Assembly (NCBI RefSeq): GCF_026262505.1
Contig: NC_067205.1
Span: forward strand, 12,276,001-12,340,000
Length of the DNA stretch: 64,000 nucleotides
Source of the DNA: Trichomonas vaginalis G3
Lineage: Eukaryota > Parabasalia > Trichomonadida > Trichomonadidae
Reading direction: 5' to 3'
Shown: positions 9,417 through 19,856 of the stretch, piece after piece
Numbering within the stretch: position 1 is the stretch's first letter
Layout: each line of letters begins with the position of its first letter
Notes under the pieces: model-generated
Databases searched by the model: none
What the model was told of the DNA's origin: nothing
What the model saw: the letters and a program-made list of their open reading frames with translations, nothing else
Made by a program: the position numbers and the translations under genes

Positions 9417-10054
9417 ACATTATATCTACCAGATCGACGAAATATTCAGCAGACATTTTTAAATGAAATTTCGACTTAATTTCAATTTTTTACACAAAAA
9501 TTTTGTATACAAAATTCAAAAAAAAAATTAATGAAATATCAAGTGGTCGACTGATAATCATAGTATGCAGTGTGTAAAAGAACTGCCATTATGCATTTCA
9601 ATTTTATAAATGGCGTGATATTCTATATGTAATTTGGAAATGAGTTGAATCCAATTACATATTAATTAATAAATTGGTTGAAGGAAGCTCATCTCAATCT
9701 CTTTCTGACTTGATCGAATTTAATCTTATTCAAAGAACACATTTAATGATATCAACATGATATTTTTGTTTTTAGATGCTTATGTATCGCTCAATATTGA
9801 ACGATTATTATTACAACTCAAATTGAAATATATATTGGCTGTTCTATTATTAATCACACTTGAATAACCGTTACCAACTAACTGTAAATCGATGTCTGAA
9901 ACATTGGTGACAATAATGAATTCCTAAAAACTTATTGAAATTCAAATCAATATCAAATTCATCTATGAAACCTTCTTTGATACCAATAAGAAAAATTAAA
10001 CCAAATAAAGTACTTTTATAATAAGACGTAAAACATATAAAAAATATTTTAGAT
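9417..10054. other. AT-rich intergenic region
   Basis: About 640 bases between the divergently oriented end of the surface-protein gene and the start of the ChAPs-like gene. I see no RNA gene, repeat or long frame here apart from a 70-codon frame at 9871-10083 that overlaps the end of the next gene and has no recognisable features. The TCACTTTTATT initiator-like motif of the downstream gene lies just inside the neighbouring gene feature. Confidence 0.6.
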
Positions 10055-12233
10055 GTTTTTGCCTTCATCAGATTGTTTGCCATTATCGTTGTTCTTTTTC
10101 TTCATTAAAATAAAGACAACAATAACAATAATAACAATCAAAACTATAAAGCCAACAACAAGGCCAACAATTAGACCTGTTTTACTTTTTGATTCATCTA
10201 AAACATCACCTTCAAATTTAACAATTGCTGAACGATATTTACTTTTGCTAGTTAATGTAACAGTATTTCCATCAGTACTGCATGTTACACCTTCTGCTTC
10301 AAAGAAACACTTAGGATTCTTATCAACTGTTGCTTGATAAGTAGAAGATTCATTTCTGATATAAAATGAAGCATAACAAGTTCCATTCTTATGACAGAAA
10401 ACACCCCATTCATCATTCTCATATTTAACTTTTCCACCTCCATATGCTAAATAAATAGTTCCATTTAGCATCTCAGTTAATGGAGCTCTCCATTTATCAT
10501 AAAATGATCTAACTCTATTCATATCATCTTCATTATTCCAGAATTTACCGGATTCGCTGCTTGGTGTGCATCAAACAATTGAACAATAACTAAAGTATTC
10601 TTCAAACTTATCCCATCCAGAACTTGAATCTAAATGAGAATTTGGACGAGATCCAAGTGCAAATCTATTTTGCCAAAAATGCTGAGATTCTCCCTTTGGC
10701 ATGCCATAAATAGTTTTCATACTAATTTCATAACCAGCTGTTACAGCCCATTTTGTAAATTGAGGGAAAACAATCATTGAATTTAACATATAACCATTTG
10801 GAGCATACTTTGAAAGATTTTTAAAAACATTAAAGAATGGTAAAATAAGGAATTCACGATCAAAATTCTTATCATCTAATAAACTAAATGGACACAAATC
10901 AGTTGGCATATCTGTATTATAATATGCATAAAGAGATGAGATAGAATCTAATGAAACTCCACTATAATTGTATTTACTCAAAGCGTCAAATAAAGATTTT
11001 AATTTGAAATCTCTTCCAGCACCATAGAATAAGTAAGAAATCTGTGATCCTTTGCCATTCCAATTGACAGTACATCTGAGTTTTCCATTGATATTTCTTC
11101 TACCAAAATCTTTAATAACTTGACAAATTTGAGATCCATCAGCAGCACATTTATTAATGTTAGTTTCATAATTATCATCACAATTGAATTGTTCTGTGTG
11201 AAGAAGAGGAGGTTCAATGTAATAAAATGATGGCAAACCAAATGTTTTGTCATTAGGAAGTTCCATTGACCAAACATATTTTGCCATAAATGGTTCAATA
11301 AATTCTTGTTTGTATCGATTGATATGAGGATTAGCAACCCAAGCACCGGGTCCCATAGTATTATTAATATATACATCTTTAAATGTAAAATGCCATTTCT
11401 CTATAGAATCTCTTAAATTCACTGTTTCTTTTTCAACAATCAAATATGTTAAAATAAATTTAGTTTTTGGTTTGATACATAATTCCATATATGTTCCTTG
11501 TGGTTCTGATCTTGCATGCCATGCAAAAAAATAATTATCTTCATATATCATAACCAATAATAATAGATTCATTTGCTAAAACAGGAAGAACCATTATGTC
11601 AGTTTTTGCATCTTGAATCGGATAATTATATCGATACATTGTACTTGGCAAATCAAAACTGTTTGGAATAAACAGAGTCTGTATATATAACTTGTCTGCC
11701 GGTGTTATTTCAACTGAAGCACGATATACGTTTTTTTCAATTTTATCTAATTTCGGTTTTCCGTAAACTTTTCTTTCAATGTTTTTGCAAATGAATCTAA
11801 GTTCTGGTATCTTAAATATACTTTCCCCATTTTTCGAAATAAAGAAAACTCTGACGAATGTATCATTCACAATTGGAATAACTGTAGTTGTATACTCCTT
11901 TCCATCGGGTTTGAAAAAGTAACTTGGTGACAAACCATTTGACTTTACTTCGATTTGAATTGTTTGATTGGGGTTGTTAATTAAAGAATTTCCTGTAAAA
12001 TTCAAGATTCCGAAGTATCCTGGGGGCATATTGGTTAATGTTGTTGATACATATGCGGCATTTCTGGCTTCAGTGCCTGTAGGACAACTTATTGTTTGTT
12101 CATCTAAATTTACTTCGCAGTTCCTTTTAACTACATCATGAATAGAATACTTTACAGGAAATATAATAGGGTCATGGAATACTTCTTCCAGAAAAAGGTC
12201 CTCAGCCTTAAGAGCAAGCAAAAAAGAAATCAT
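10055..12233 (-). pseudogene. Type I surface glycoprotein, broken into three frames
   Basis: Three consecutive minus-strand frames (12233-11541, 11572-10571, 10522-10049) read as one protein of about 720 residues. There is a short N-terminal hydrophobic leader (MISFLLALKAEDLF), a long cysteine-containing ectodomain with several N-glycosylation sequons, and near the C-terminus a membrane helix (TGLIVGLVVGFIVLIVIIVIVVFIL) followed by KKKNNDNGKQSDEGKNI. Frame changes lie near 11545 and near 10530-10575. No catalytic motif (for example HExxH) is visible, so it is not a GP63-type protease. The architecture is that of trichomonad surface proteins, but the ectodomain family is not recognised. It is probably a decaying member of a host surface family. 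Confidence 0.75.
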
Positions 12234-12526
12234 TGTTTTTTTTTAAATTTCGTACTAATAAAAACAATTCGGATATAATCTACAGACAATACAGAATTCA
12301 TCTCATCAGTTTTGAAGAAATCGGATCACTAAAGTCGGAGATTGTCCTCCTTAATTTTTGAATAGTTTACATTTTGTATGAGAAAAAGTTATTTTATAAT
12401 AAAATTTCGGATGATTATAATTTAATAATGCATCTAAAATAGACATTCCATTTGAAATCATTAAGAGCCAGAGCTTTCCGTCAGAATAATAATAATAAAA
12501 AATTATAGCTAATTCATGAAAGTATA

Positions 12527-13646
12527 GTGAGAATAATATACTGGATAATAGTACTCTCATGTGTTATATATAGAAATATCCAAATCCTTTTCCATACTTT
12601 ATTTCCCTATACTTCCAATTTTGATGTAAACTATTCAAAATTTTCACATTTTTTTTGTTCAGAAGATGACAATGTATGGGATATCTACTTTACAAGTCCG
12701 TTTGAAGATGATGAAACTAGAAATTGTCAGAACTGCCCAATATCACCTGGAAAGGGTCAATATTACTTAGAAGAGTGCAACTTCTATAATTATAATAATC
12801 GAATTATTAACTTCAACCGCATTACTAACACTTTCTTTTTACATAATCAATGTTCCTTTACTAATTGCATTTCAGAACAAAACGGTAATTGCATTTACTA
12901 CACTTCGAACAGATCCAGCTCGATTGTTCAACGAAAATTCTGTTGTACAAAATGCGAATGCAGCGATCAAGGCCAATTTTCATATATAGAACTTAAAAAA
13001 AAGACAAAAACTTTATTATTGAAAGCTCCCTTTTCAATTCAGGAAATCTAGAGCGTGGATATTCTATTTGCAGCTCATATAATGATGATATTATAGTTTC
13101 ATCAACAAATTTCTCATCATGTAAAGATGATAAATGCGCTTTATATGCTGCCCGCTCAAACTCACGTTCACTTACAACAAAAATCAATTATTCAATTGCA
13201 GTTAACTTTTTTCAGAAGGTTATCAAAATAATGTATTAACAATTTATTATCAAGCCCTTATTGATTCATGCAATTTTATAAATAATTCTATTAAACCAGG
13301 ATATGGGATTATTTTTCATAATGGAGGGAATTACAAAAGAACTATTACTATAACAAACTGTTCCTTTATTAACAATTCTGTATCTGAAAATTCATATTTG
13401 ATTTATAACGATGGTAATCTAGCAATTATTGATAATTGTTACATTGACAATTCGACTGAAAAAACATTTTTTCATGATACAGACAAAAATATTCCAAGAA
13501 CTTTATTCACAAACGATTTAACTCTTTTTTCAACCGATATTTGCCAAGCAGAATTCGAAACCATCAATAAAAATGTTCATATTAAATCTGTGAACAAAAC
13601 AGATTCCATTAATGATATATCTCACAAATTCTTGCGTCGTCGTTGA
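12527..13646 (+). pseudogene. Beta-helix (polymorphic-membrane-protein-like) surface protein, broken
   Basis: Three plus-strand frames carry a continuous pattern. The first (about 12560-13051) has CSFTNCISEQNG-type turns, the second (about 13030-13200) has STNFSSCKDDKCALYA, and the third (about 13210-13646) has DSCNFINNSI, TNCSFINNSVSEN and DNCYIDNST. Repeated N/S/C-rich turns of the form (T/D)NC-F-NN are typical of right-handed parallel beta-helix proteins that form large surface families in trichomonads, and the intact relative at 42153-43133 shows the same pattern. At least two frame changes are present, near 13000-13030 and 13200. There is no trichomonad intron signature (ACTAACACACAG) that would explain them. 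No C-terminal membrane anchor is seen. Confidence 0.65.
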
Positions 13647-13876
13647 TTAAAATTCGTCTTTAAATTGCAGTTCGATTTTGAATCCTAAGTTATACTGAAT
13701 AAAACAAATTCTAGTATTCGTTTTAAATTTTTACAAATATGATGCTTTTGAGCTAAAATTCTTTTCATTAAAGATTAAATGAAACCGAATTCATAATTAT
13801 AGCTTTCACGGTTCATTTTGTGAATTTTAATCCCAATAAAATGTGATCCTTATTATCTTAATATCAATTATTTTTA

Positions 13877-15622
13877 TTAGACATTTTCTCCCGATCCAGA
13901 ATCATTTTTTTCTGTTTTCTTCTTGCAAACGAATAACCAGACAAGGATACAGATAATAGCAATTGCAACAAGAACAGCAATTACAATTCCAGCAATTTCT
14001 CCCGATGAAAGTTTTCTATTTGTAGGGATTGCTGAAATTTGTTCAGGAGTTCTTTCAGGTGTTGGATCTTGTTTATTTGATGTAATCTTATTATTGTCTC
14101 TGACAACAGTAACATTACTAGTTCTTGAATAATTTTTCACTTCTTCTTCTGTTTTGACCCCATCAGGAATTTCATAAACTAAGTCATTTTCAAATAATGA
14201 TTCATCATCGTCATCCAAAATAGTTCTTAACTCCTTAATTGATACATATGCTGTAGTTTCACCTGGAGGAGGAGCTAATCTAAAGTCACCAAAAATCGTT
14301 TTTCCTTGAGATCTTTGTCCGGCATTTTCATCATCAGCATTATAAAGTGAAAAATAAACATCAGGTTTATCAAATGTTACTTTAACTTCCTTAATTTGTG
14401 CACTATGTGATATTAAACTAAAAGATTCTGATTTAGTATCTGTTACATTAATAATATGGGTAAAATTAAGTTCGTTTTTCGTTGTGAAAATAGAATTTTT
14501 TGTTTCGGCATCAGAAAATATTGGTTGCTCAACTGAAATAATATGAACTCTGCATTCTTCAGAACTGTTTGCACATTTAATGACATTTAAATGTATTCCA
14601 CATGTACTGAATGGATTATGATATAAATTTCCTTGTTTATCTTTTCTTTTATAAACAGTAACATCGAATTTATCTTTGGAGGCATATACGAAACTTCCCT
14701 GTGAACATTCAACTCCACCTGGCTGAATTGTCAAAAATTTGCTTACCCTTTCAAACTTAGAACCAATTATATATTGACAATATAATACTGCATCTGGATC
14801 CCATTCTATTTCGCCAGATTCATCACCGTTTTCATCATCATTGGATTCGTCTTGAATTTCTCTGAAGATGCTTCTGTGATCTCTTGTAAAGAGTTTAATA
14901 TCTACAACGTTAAATACACCTTCACCAGGGAGGATATAGAAAATATTTTCTTCAAATAAACTTCTAAAACCAACTGAAAATGCATCTAAATTTGGTTTGT
15001 AGTAAATCTCTACCATTTCTTCGCCATCATTGATAGAACTCAATTCAAGATATAATGAGCTGCCACTTTCTATATCTTCTCGTTCATCATAAGTAATGTG
15101 CTTTTGAATATTAGTGTTATTAATAGTGAGTCTTAGAGAATTTGAATTTTCAGCAATGAGCCTAACTGATTGTAATGGAGAGATTGTGACAGACTTATTA
15201 AAAGTTCTTGCTGTAGAAAAAACTTCCCATATATTTTTATTTGACTCATTTTTTGATCCATGGACAGAAACAACAGAAATATCAAATCCTTTTGTCTGAT
15301 CTTTAGCTGCTATCTTTGTGTAGGGCTTTTTATCATGTGAACAGATATAAAATGGATTTTTAAATGTATTTAGCGTTCCATCAATGCTTTTTTCTTCGTC
15401 CACAAATTTATAAGTAACAATAATCTCTTTATTGGCTTGCATAACAATAGAACCTTTATAACAAATTACCTCTCCAGCTTGAACACTATGATAACTTATC
15501 TTGGCAAGAATCGCTGCATCAAAAGTATTTACATCAGTGCAACCTTCAATCGCTTGAATTTCTGAATATGATCTTATTAAGAAAAGAGCAAGCATGAAAA
15601 AATGAATTGAATGCAGTCTCAT
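13877..15622 (-). CDS. Two-domain type I surface glycoprotein
   Basis: A 581-residue intact frame. Residues 1-21 (MRLHSIHFFMLALFLIRSYSE) form a signal peptide. The ectodomain contains two similar halves: AGEVICYKGSIVMQANKEII with a later NPFYICS in the first, and PGGVECSQGSFVYASKDKF with NPFSTCG in the second, which points to an internal duplication of about 260-280 residues. A Pro/Thr-rich stalk precedes a membrane helix (GEIAGIVIAVLVAIAIICIL) and a short basic tail (KKKTEKNDSGSGENV). The IAGIVIA-type anchor is typical of trichomonad surface proteins. The function is unknown. It is transcribed away from Polinton B, whose left end lies only 186 bp upstream of the start codon, so the insertion could have changed its promoter. 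Confidence 0.9.
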   Translation of the reverse strand: MRLHSIHFFMLALFLIRSYSEIQAIEGCTDVNTFDAAILAKISYHSVQAGEVICYKGSIVMQANKEIIVTYKFVDEEKSIDGTLNTFKNPFYICSHDKKPYTKIAAKDQTKGFDISVVSVHGSKNESNKNIWEVFSTARTFNKSVTISPLQSVRLIAENSNSLRLTINNTNIQKHITYDEREDIESGSSLYLELSSINDGEEMVEIYYKPNLDAFSVGFRSLFEENIFYILPGEGVFNVVDIKLFTRDHRSIFREIQDESNDDENGDESGEIEWDPDAVLYCQYIIGSKFERVSKFLTIQPGGVECSQGSFVYASKDKFDVTVYKRKDKQGNLYHNPFSTCGIHLNVIKCANSSEECRVHIISVEQPIFSDAETKNSIFTTKNELNFTHIINVTDTKSESFSLISHSAQIKEVKVTFDKPDVYFSLYNADDENAGQRSQGKTIFGDFRLAPPPGETTAYVSIKELRTILDDDDESLFENDLVYEIPDGVKTEEEVKNYSRTSNVTVVRDNNKITSNKQDPTPERTPEQISAIPTNRKLSSGEIAGIVIAVLVAIAIICILVWLFVCKKKTEKNDSGSGENV

Positions 15623-15803
15623 TTTTTATTCCTTAATAATTATCAAATTTGCTCATAGTTAATTTATGATTAAATATTATTCAAACTATATCCTTTTGAA
15701 TTTATACAATTTGAATGATCTTAAGTCGCTTCGATTCAATTATTTTATTCAAACTGTAAACATGAAAAATTGCAAAGCGATTCAGAATTGTATCATGAAT
15801 CAG

Positions 15804-15805
15804 TA

Positions 15806-15808
<3 letters not shown>
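15804..15808. repeat. Probable target-site duplication, left of Polinton B (taata)
   Basis: The word taata abuts the A-run at the left end and recurs at 39366-39370 directly after the T-run at the right end. Polintons usually make 5-6 bp duplications, and with six bases the match is five of six (gtaata versus ttaata). The word is short and AT-rich, so chance agreement is possible. Confidence 0.5.
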
Positions 15809-15843
<35 letters not shown>

Positions 15844-16043
15844 TAGTGGGGCTTCCAGGCACTTCGTGCCTTCTAGCCCTGAAGTTGATGAGTATAATGA
15901 AGTTTTTTTTTTTCTTGGGATGGCCTTCCGGGCACTTTGTGCCCTCTAGCCCATAAGAAATTTTGCCCAAGACCCAAGAGGAGGACCGAACCCCAGCCGG
16001 TGACACTTTTTGTGTCGCTTTTTCACAAATTATATATGTTTTC
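15809..16043 (+). repeat. Left terminal inverted repeat of Polinton B
   Basis: An A-run (15808-15841) is followed by ggtagtggggcttccaggc. A small hairpin (ggcac-ttc-gtgcc) sits between cttcca and ttctagccc, and a second variant hairpin (gggcac-ttt-gtgccc at about 15928-15943) lies in the same cttcc...tctagccc frame. The block gtgtcgctttttcacaaatt near 16011-16031 also matches the right end in inverse orientation. Confidence 0.85.
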
Positions 16044-16393
16044 ATGTTTTGTCAAGACTTCTTCGTAAATGTTTTGTCAAGACTTCTTCGTAAATGTTTT
16101 GTCAAGATTTCATCGTAAATGTTTTGTCAAGACTTCTTCGTAAATGTTTTGTCAAGATTTCATCGTAAATGTTTTGTCATGACTTCATCGTAAATGTTTT
16201 GTCATGATTTCTTCGTAAATGTTTTGTCAAGACTTCTTCGTAAATGTTTTGTCAAGATTTCATCGTAAATGTTTTGTCAAGATTTCTTCGTAAATGTTTT
16301 GTCAAGACTTCTTCGTAAATGTTTTGTCAAGACTTCATCGTAAATGTTTTGTCAAGATTTCATCGTAAATGTTTTGTCATGATTTCTTCGTCA
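16044..16393. repeat. Array of 14 direct 25-bp iterons
   Basis: Fourteen head-to-tail copies of a 25-bp unit (core atgttttgtcaagacttc then ttcgtaa), with small variation at three or four positions (aag/atg, actt/attt, ttc/atc). The array lies between the left terminal repeat and the first gene. Inverted copies of the same unit occur in the internal array at 30776-31540 and a few direct ones at 28427-28650. Direct repeats of this kind are typical binding sites for replication-initiator or partition proteins. That role is inferred. Confidence 0.95.
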
Positions 16394-16515
16394 TAGGCAC
16401 GGAGATAGGACGGTTATTTTACAAAACTGACAACACTTTGACCGAGTAGTTTTTTGAGCTGAACAAAAAGTGTCATATAAACATCTGTCAAAAACCGTTT
16501 TTTACTTCACTTAAA
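16394..16515 (+). promoter_or_regulatory. Leader shared by Polintons B and C before the coiled-coil gene
   Basis: From gagataggacggttatttt onward this leader is almost identical to 54533-54646 of Polinton C, whereas sequence upstream is wholly different. It ends in ttcacttaaaATG. The TCACTT just before the start codon resembles the trichomonad initiator, consistent with a very short 5' leader. An aaccgtttttt word (Myb-type AACGG on the other strand) is also present. Confidence 0.55.
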
Positions 16516-19500
16516 ATGCCACGTAAGCTACGTAAGAATATACGTAAGAGGAAGAGAGCATTGAAACATCCAATAGTAAAACTAACACCACAACAACAGT
16601 TGCAACAACAAATTATGAATGACCCCACTATGTTGCAACAAATGTCAAGCAACCCTATGCTTTTAAACCGAGTTATTGGTGCACAGAGTGGAGGTTTAAG
16701 AGCGGCACTTTTAGCGAAAATGGCAGGCTATGGTGGAGCTGCAGACGGAACAGCCTATAACCCTCAAAGTCAAATGAATTTGAGTTCACTCAAAAATCAA
16801 ATAGCAGATGTCAAAAAGTCAAACATAGACATACAGAGACAAATAGGTGAAAACGAAAAGAAACTAGAATATGACAGACACACAAAGAAACTCAATGAGT
16901 TAAACGTAGAGAAAAAGAAGAAAGAAGAACAACTGAAAGAACTAAGTACAGAGGAATATGCGAAAAAAGTGTCAGAAAAAGCAGCAGAAGTAGCAAAAAT
17001 GGAACAAGATGTTATAAATTTGAAAAACCATACTACTCAATATAAAGTACTGAAAGATGAAGAGATAAAACAAAAAGCCCTGAAGACATATATGGATAGC
17101 GATGAGTATAAAAAAGAAGTTGAAGCAAATGTAAAGGCAGAAAAACTTTTACAGTTGCAAAACCAAACCGTACAGTATGAAAACTTAGCACAAGAAAGTA
17201 AAAATAACGACGCAGCCATGCAAAAGGCAATGAAAAGCGCAGAATATATAAAAGCTAACAATGACTGGTTAGATGCCCAAGCCAACGCTAAAGCAGCCCA
17301 GCTTATAGGGTCAATAAGGACAAAAATACAAGCGGATGAAGACAGTTCAAATGAAGCTTTAATGAATGCTGACTTTAAGAACGCCTTCGAAGCTCTTCAT
17401 AGTAAGGTGAAACTAGTGAACGACTTCTCATCTGGAAAGAAACTGAAGTCTGAAGGTTTCGACAAAGAGTTAAGAGAAGTAGCACAAAATATGACGAAAA
17501 TAACAGATGCAGCAACGAGACAGGCAGTTCAAAGTGCCTATGACGCCGTTAGAGCAACTTTTGTGGAAAGTCAAGAAAAAGAGTTACAACAGACCAAAAC
17601 AGACCTAGTAAATGCTTTCTTAAGAACGAAAAGTCAGGTAGGACATTACGCTGCAGATGGAACATATGTGCCAGCTGGTGGAACATATATACCAGCTGTT
17701 GGAATTTATATACCACCAAACCCTCCAAGAGAAGCACCTGCACCAGGACTACCTAAAACATTTACATCGTCACATGGACACAGACACAGGCATGCACCAA
17801 AACCAACACAACAACCAGCACCACAACAACAACCAACACAACAACCAACAGTTCAAAACCCAGCACAGCAACCACCTCCACAACCAGCACAGCAACCAAC
17901 AGTTCAAAACCCTGCACAACAACCAACAGTTCAAAACCCTGCACAACAACCAACAGTTCAAAACCCTGCACAACAACAACCACAAACAGAGCAAGGACAT
18001 AAAAGAAGTAGAGAACAAGGAAACCAAGAATTCTTAAAAATGCTTAAGGAAGACTATGGTTACCCAGATAGTATTGACTTTAGTGACAGATATAAAGAAG
18101 CTATTAAAAAGTTCAAGGAAGGAAATACTGACCCGAACCTATTTAGCTTTATGGCTCAGCACCAAATCAGATATAATCTCAAACCTGGAAAATACAAGCT
18201 CGCTAAGGGATATGATTTAATAGCATATCATCCAAATGACATGGATGAATTTACTCCGAGATATTTGATGTCAGAGATAAATGATGATTCAACTATCTTC
18301 ATGAAACGCGTAAAAAATAGAGAAGGAACGAAAGAACAAAGGCTTATGAATGCGGATGACTTAAATAGGGAACTTGTTAAAAACGGTCTCGGAATATATG
18401 AAATGCCAGCAGATGAGGTACAAGAAACTCCACAGGAAGAAGTTCAGATACAACCAGACATGGAAGAAATAGTTCAGCAACAACAGCTAGAAGAGCCTGA
18501 AGGAAACGAACAAGTCCCTCCTTTGGAAACTAACTTCACAGAACTAGATGAAGATTTGGAACAGCCGAAAAATCTTGACCCTCAACAAGAGTATGAGGTG
18601 AATATGGAATCTTTCCAAGAGTCTAAAAAAAATTCGGCTGACATAGTAGAAGAATATCGAAAAATGTTTGCCGACATACAAAAGACTCCAACATCAGATG
18701 AAAATATTCAGCATAGAATGGAAGTACTGAAAGAAAATGTACACAAATACAACAACCCTTTTTACTTACGAGCATTTAACGTTCAATCTTCGGATGAACT
18801 CGGTGAAAATAAAAGGTTAAATTTCAAGAAAACATATAGAAATGAAACATTGTTTAAAGTTCATTCAGAACCTAACCAAGATGGAAACAAACCTACTTTT
18901 GTTTCTGCAGACGATGGAACTACAATGAGATGGGGTCATAAAGCTAATCCGGATAGGTGGTTCATAAACTTACAACCACAATTCCAAGAAGTTGTAGACG
19001 CAATGGAAGTCAATGGTGAACCAGATATAGCTGGTATTTTCAGCGCGGCTTTAATGCCATTGAAAGATATGAAACATGCAGATATTTTGGACCAGTATGA
19101 AATGAACATGGCTGATGGAAATATAACACCTGACGTTCTAAAACATTTATCTCAAAGAACTACACAGAACCATAGAGATGGTATATTTGGTGAAGAGTTT
19201 AGAAAGAAAGTTAGGGAGATAGAAGGAAGAGAACCTATTGTACATGACCTTGCAAACGAAAGTTTACAAAATGTCATAAAAACTTACTTTGCAGACAATG
19301 AACCGAGAAGGGATGAATATTTAAGAAAACTCAAATGGACAGTACCAAATGAAATGTTAGTATTGAAAAACATGTTCCTTGACAAAATAAAACCAACTAC
19401 AGAAATAAATGACGCAAGACTGAAACATTGGGTAAAAGCTTTCCCATTCACAAAAGATATTATTGGTAACATGGAAAGAAAACCAGAATGGCTACAAAAA

Positions 19501-19824
19501 CATATATTTGGAAACGAGCTTATTCCATATGGACAAGCTCTGTTTGAAGAGCTTGAACCGGAAACTCAGGAAAGAGTCATGCAAACAATACGCGAAGACT
19601 CAAATACAAACTATGACAAACTCTTTCTAGGATATAGGTTACCTGAGATGGGCGACCAGAGCCAAAAGGCAAAAAGGACATGGGAAATTTGCAACATACT
19701 AGATGAACATAATGCAAAGATGCAACAACTTCAAGCAGAGGGCAATGAAGGAAAAAGAAGAGTTAAAAACTCAGTCAGGAAGAAAGTAAAGCTTGGTCCA
19801 CGTGGGTTCTATTATGACATATAA
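16516..19824 (+). CDS. Large coiled-coil structural protein with Gln/Pro linker (Polinton gene, open frame whole)
   Basis: The 1102-residue product starts with a highly basic segment (MPRKLRKNIRKRKRALKHP), suitable for nucleic-acid binding, and a Gln-rich stretch. A long charged coiled coil follows (about residues 85-380). Then come short repeats of the type PAGGTYIP, a linker of QQPTVQNPA repeats (about residues 430-495), and a folded-looking C-terminal half with no recognised domain. It is the first gene of the conserved core, directly before the major capsid gene, so a virion core, scaffold or tape-like role is plausible but unproven. The Polinton C relative (54647-57913) differs most in the repeat linker. 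Confidence 0.8.
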   Translation: MPRKLRKNIRKRKRALKHPIVKLTPQQQLQQQIMNDPTMLQQMSSNPMLLNRVIGAQSGGLRAALLAKMAGYGGAADGTAYNPQSQMNLSSLKNQIADVKKSNIDIQRQIGENEKKLEYDRHTKKLNELNVEKKKKEEQLKELSTEEYAKKVSEKAAEVAKMEQDVINLKNHTTQYKVLKDEEIKQKALKTYMDSDEYKKEVEANVKAEKLLQLQNQTVQYENLAQESKNNDAAMQKAMKSAEYIKANNDWLDAQANAKAAQLIGSIRTKIQADEDSSNEALMNADFKNAFEALHSKVKLVNDFSSGKKLKSEGFDKELREVAQNMTKITDAATRQAVQSAYDAVRATFVESQEKELQQTKTDLVNAFLRTKSQVGHYAADGTYVPAGGTYIPAVGIYIPPNPPREAPAPGLPKTFTSSHGHRHRHAPKPTQQPAPQQQPTQQPTVQNPAQQPPPQPAQQPTVQNPAQQPTVQNPAQQPTVQNPAQQQPQTEQGHKRSREQGNQEFLKMLKEDYGYPDSIDFSDRYKEAIKKFKEGNTDPNLFSFMAQHQIRYNLKPGKYKLAKGYDLIAYHPNDMDEFTPRYLMSEINDDSTIFMKRVKNREGTKEQRLMNADDLNRELVKNGLGIYEMPADEVQETPQEEVQIQPDMEEIVQQQQLEEPEGNEQVPPLETNFTELDEDLEQPKNLDPQQEYEVNMESFQESKKNSADIVEEYRKMFADIQKTPTSDENIQHRMEVLKENVHKYNNPFYLRAFNVQSSDELGENKRLNFKKTYRNETLFKVHSEPNQDGNKPTFVSADDGTTMRWGHKANPDRWFINLQPQFQEVVDAMEVNGEPDIAGIFSAALMPLKDMKHADILDQYEMNMADGNITPDVLKHLSQRTTQNHRDGIFGEEFRKKVREIEGREPIVHDLANESLQNVIKTYFADNEPRRDEYLRKLKWTVPNEMLVLKNMFLDKIKPTTEINDARLKHWVKAFPFTKDIIGNMERKPEWLQKHIFGNELIPYGQALFEELEPETQERVMQTIREDSNTNYDKLFLGYRLPEMGDQSQKAKRTWEICNILDEHNAKMQQLQAEGNEGKRRVKNSVRKKVKLGPRGFYYDI

Positions 19825-19856
19825 ATCCAACTATTCTATATTTTTACTCATATGAA

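Noticed and set aside
10053-10337. Plus-strand frame opposite the surface-protein anchor
   Set aside because: Mirror of the hydrophobic membrane segment on the other strand; no independent features.
10055-12233. GP63-like metalloprotease
   Set aside because: No HExxH motif in any of the three frames despite the surface-protein layout.
12527-13646. Intron-containing intact gene
   Set aside because: The frame changes are not bounded by the conserved parabasalid intron ends (GTATGT and ACTAACACACAG).
16044-16393. CRISPR array
   Set aside because: Units of 25 bp are directly adjacent with no unique spacers, there are no cas genes, and the context is eukaryotic.
17549-18027. Minus-strand frames rich in Val/Leu/Trp/Cys opposite the Gln/Pro linker
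   Set aside because: They are antisense translations of CAA/CCA repeats and move with the repeat number.
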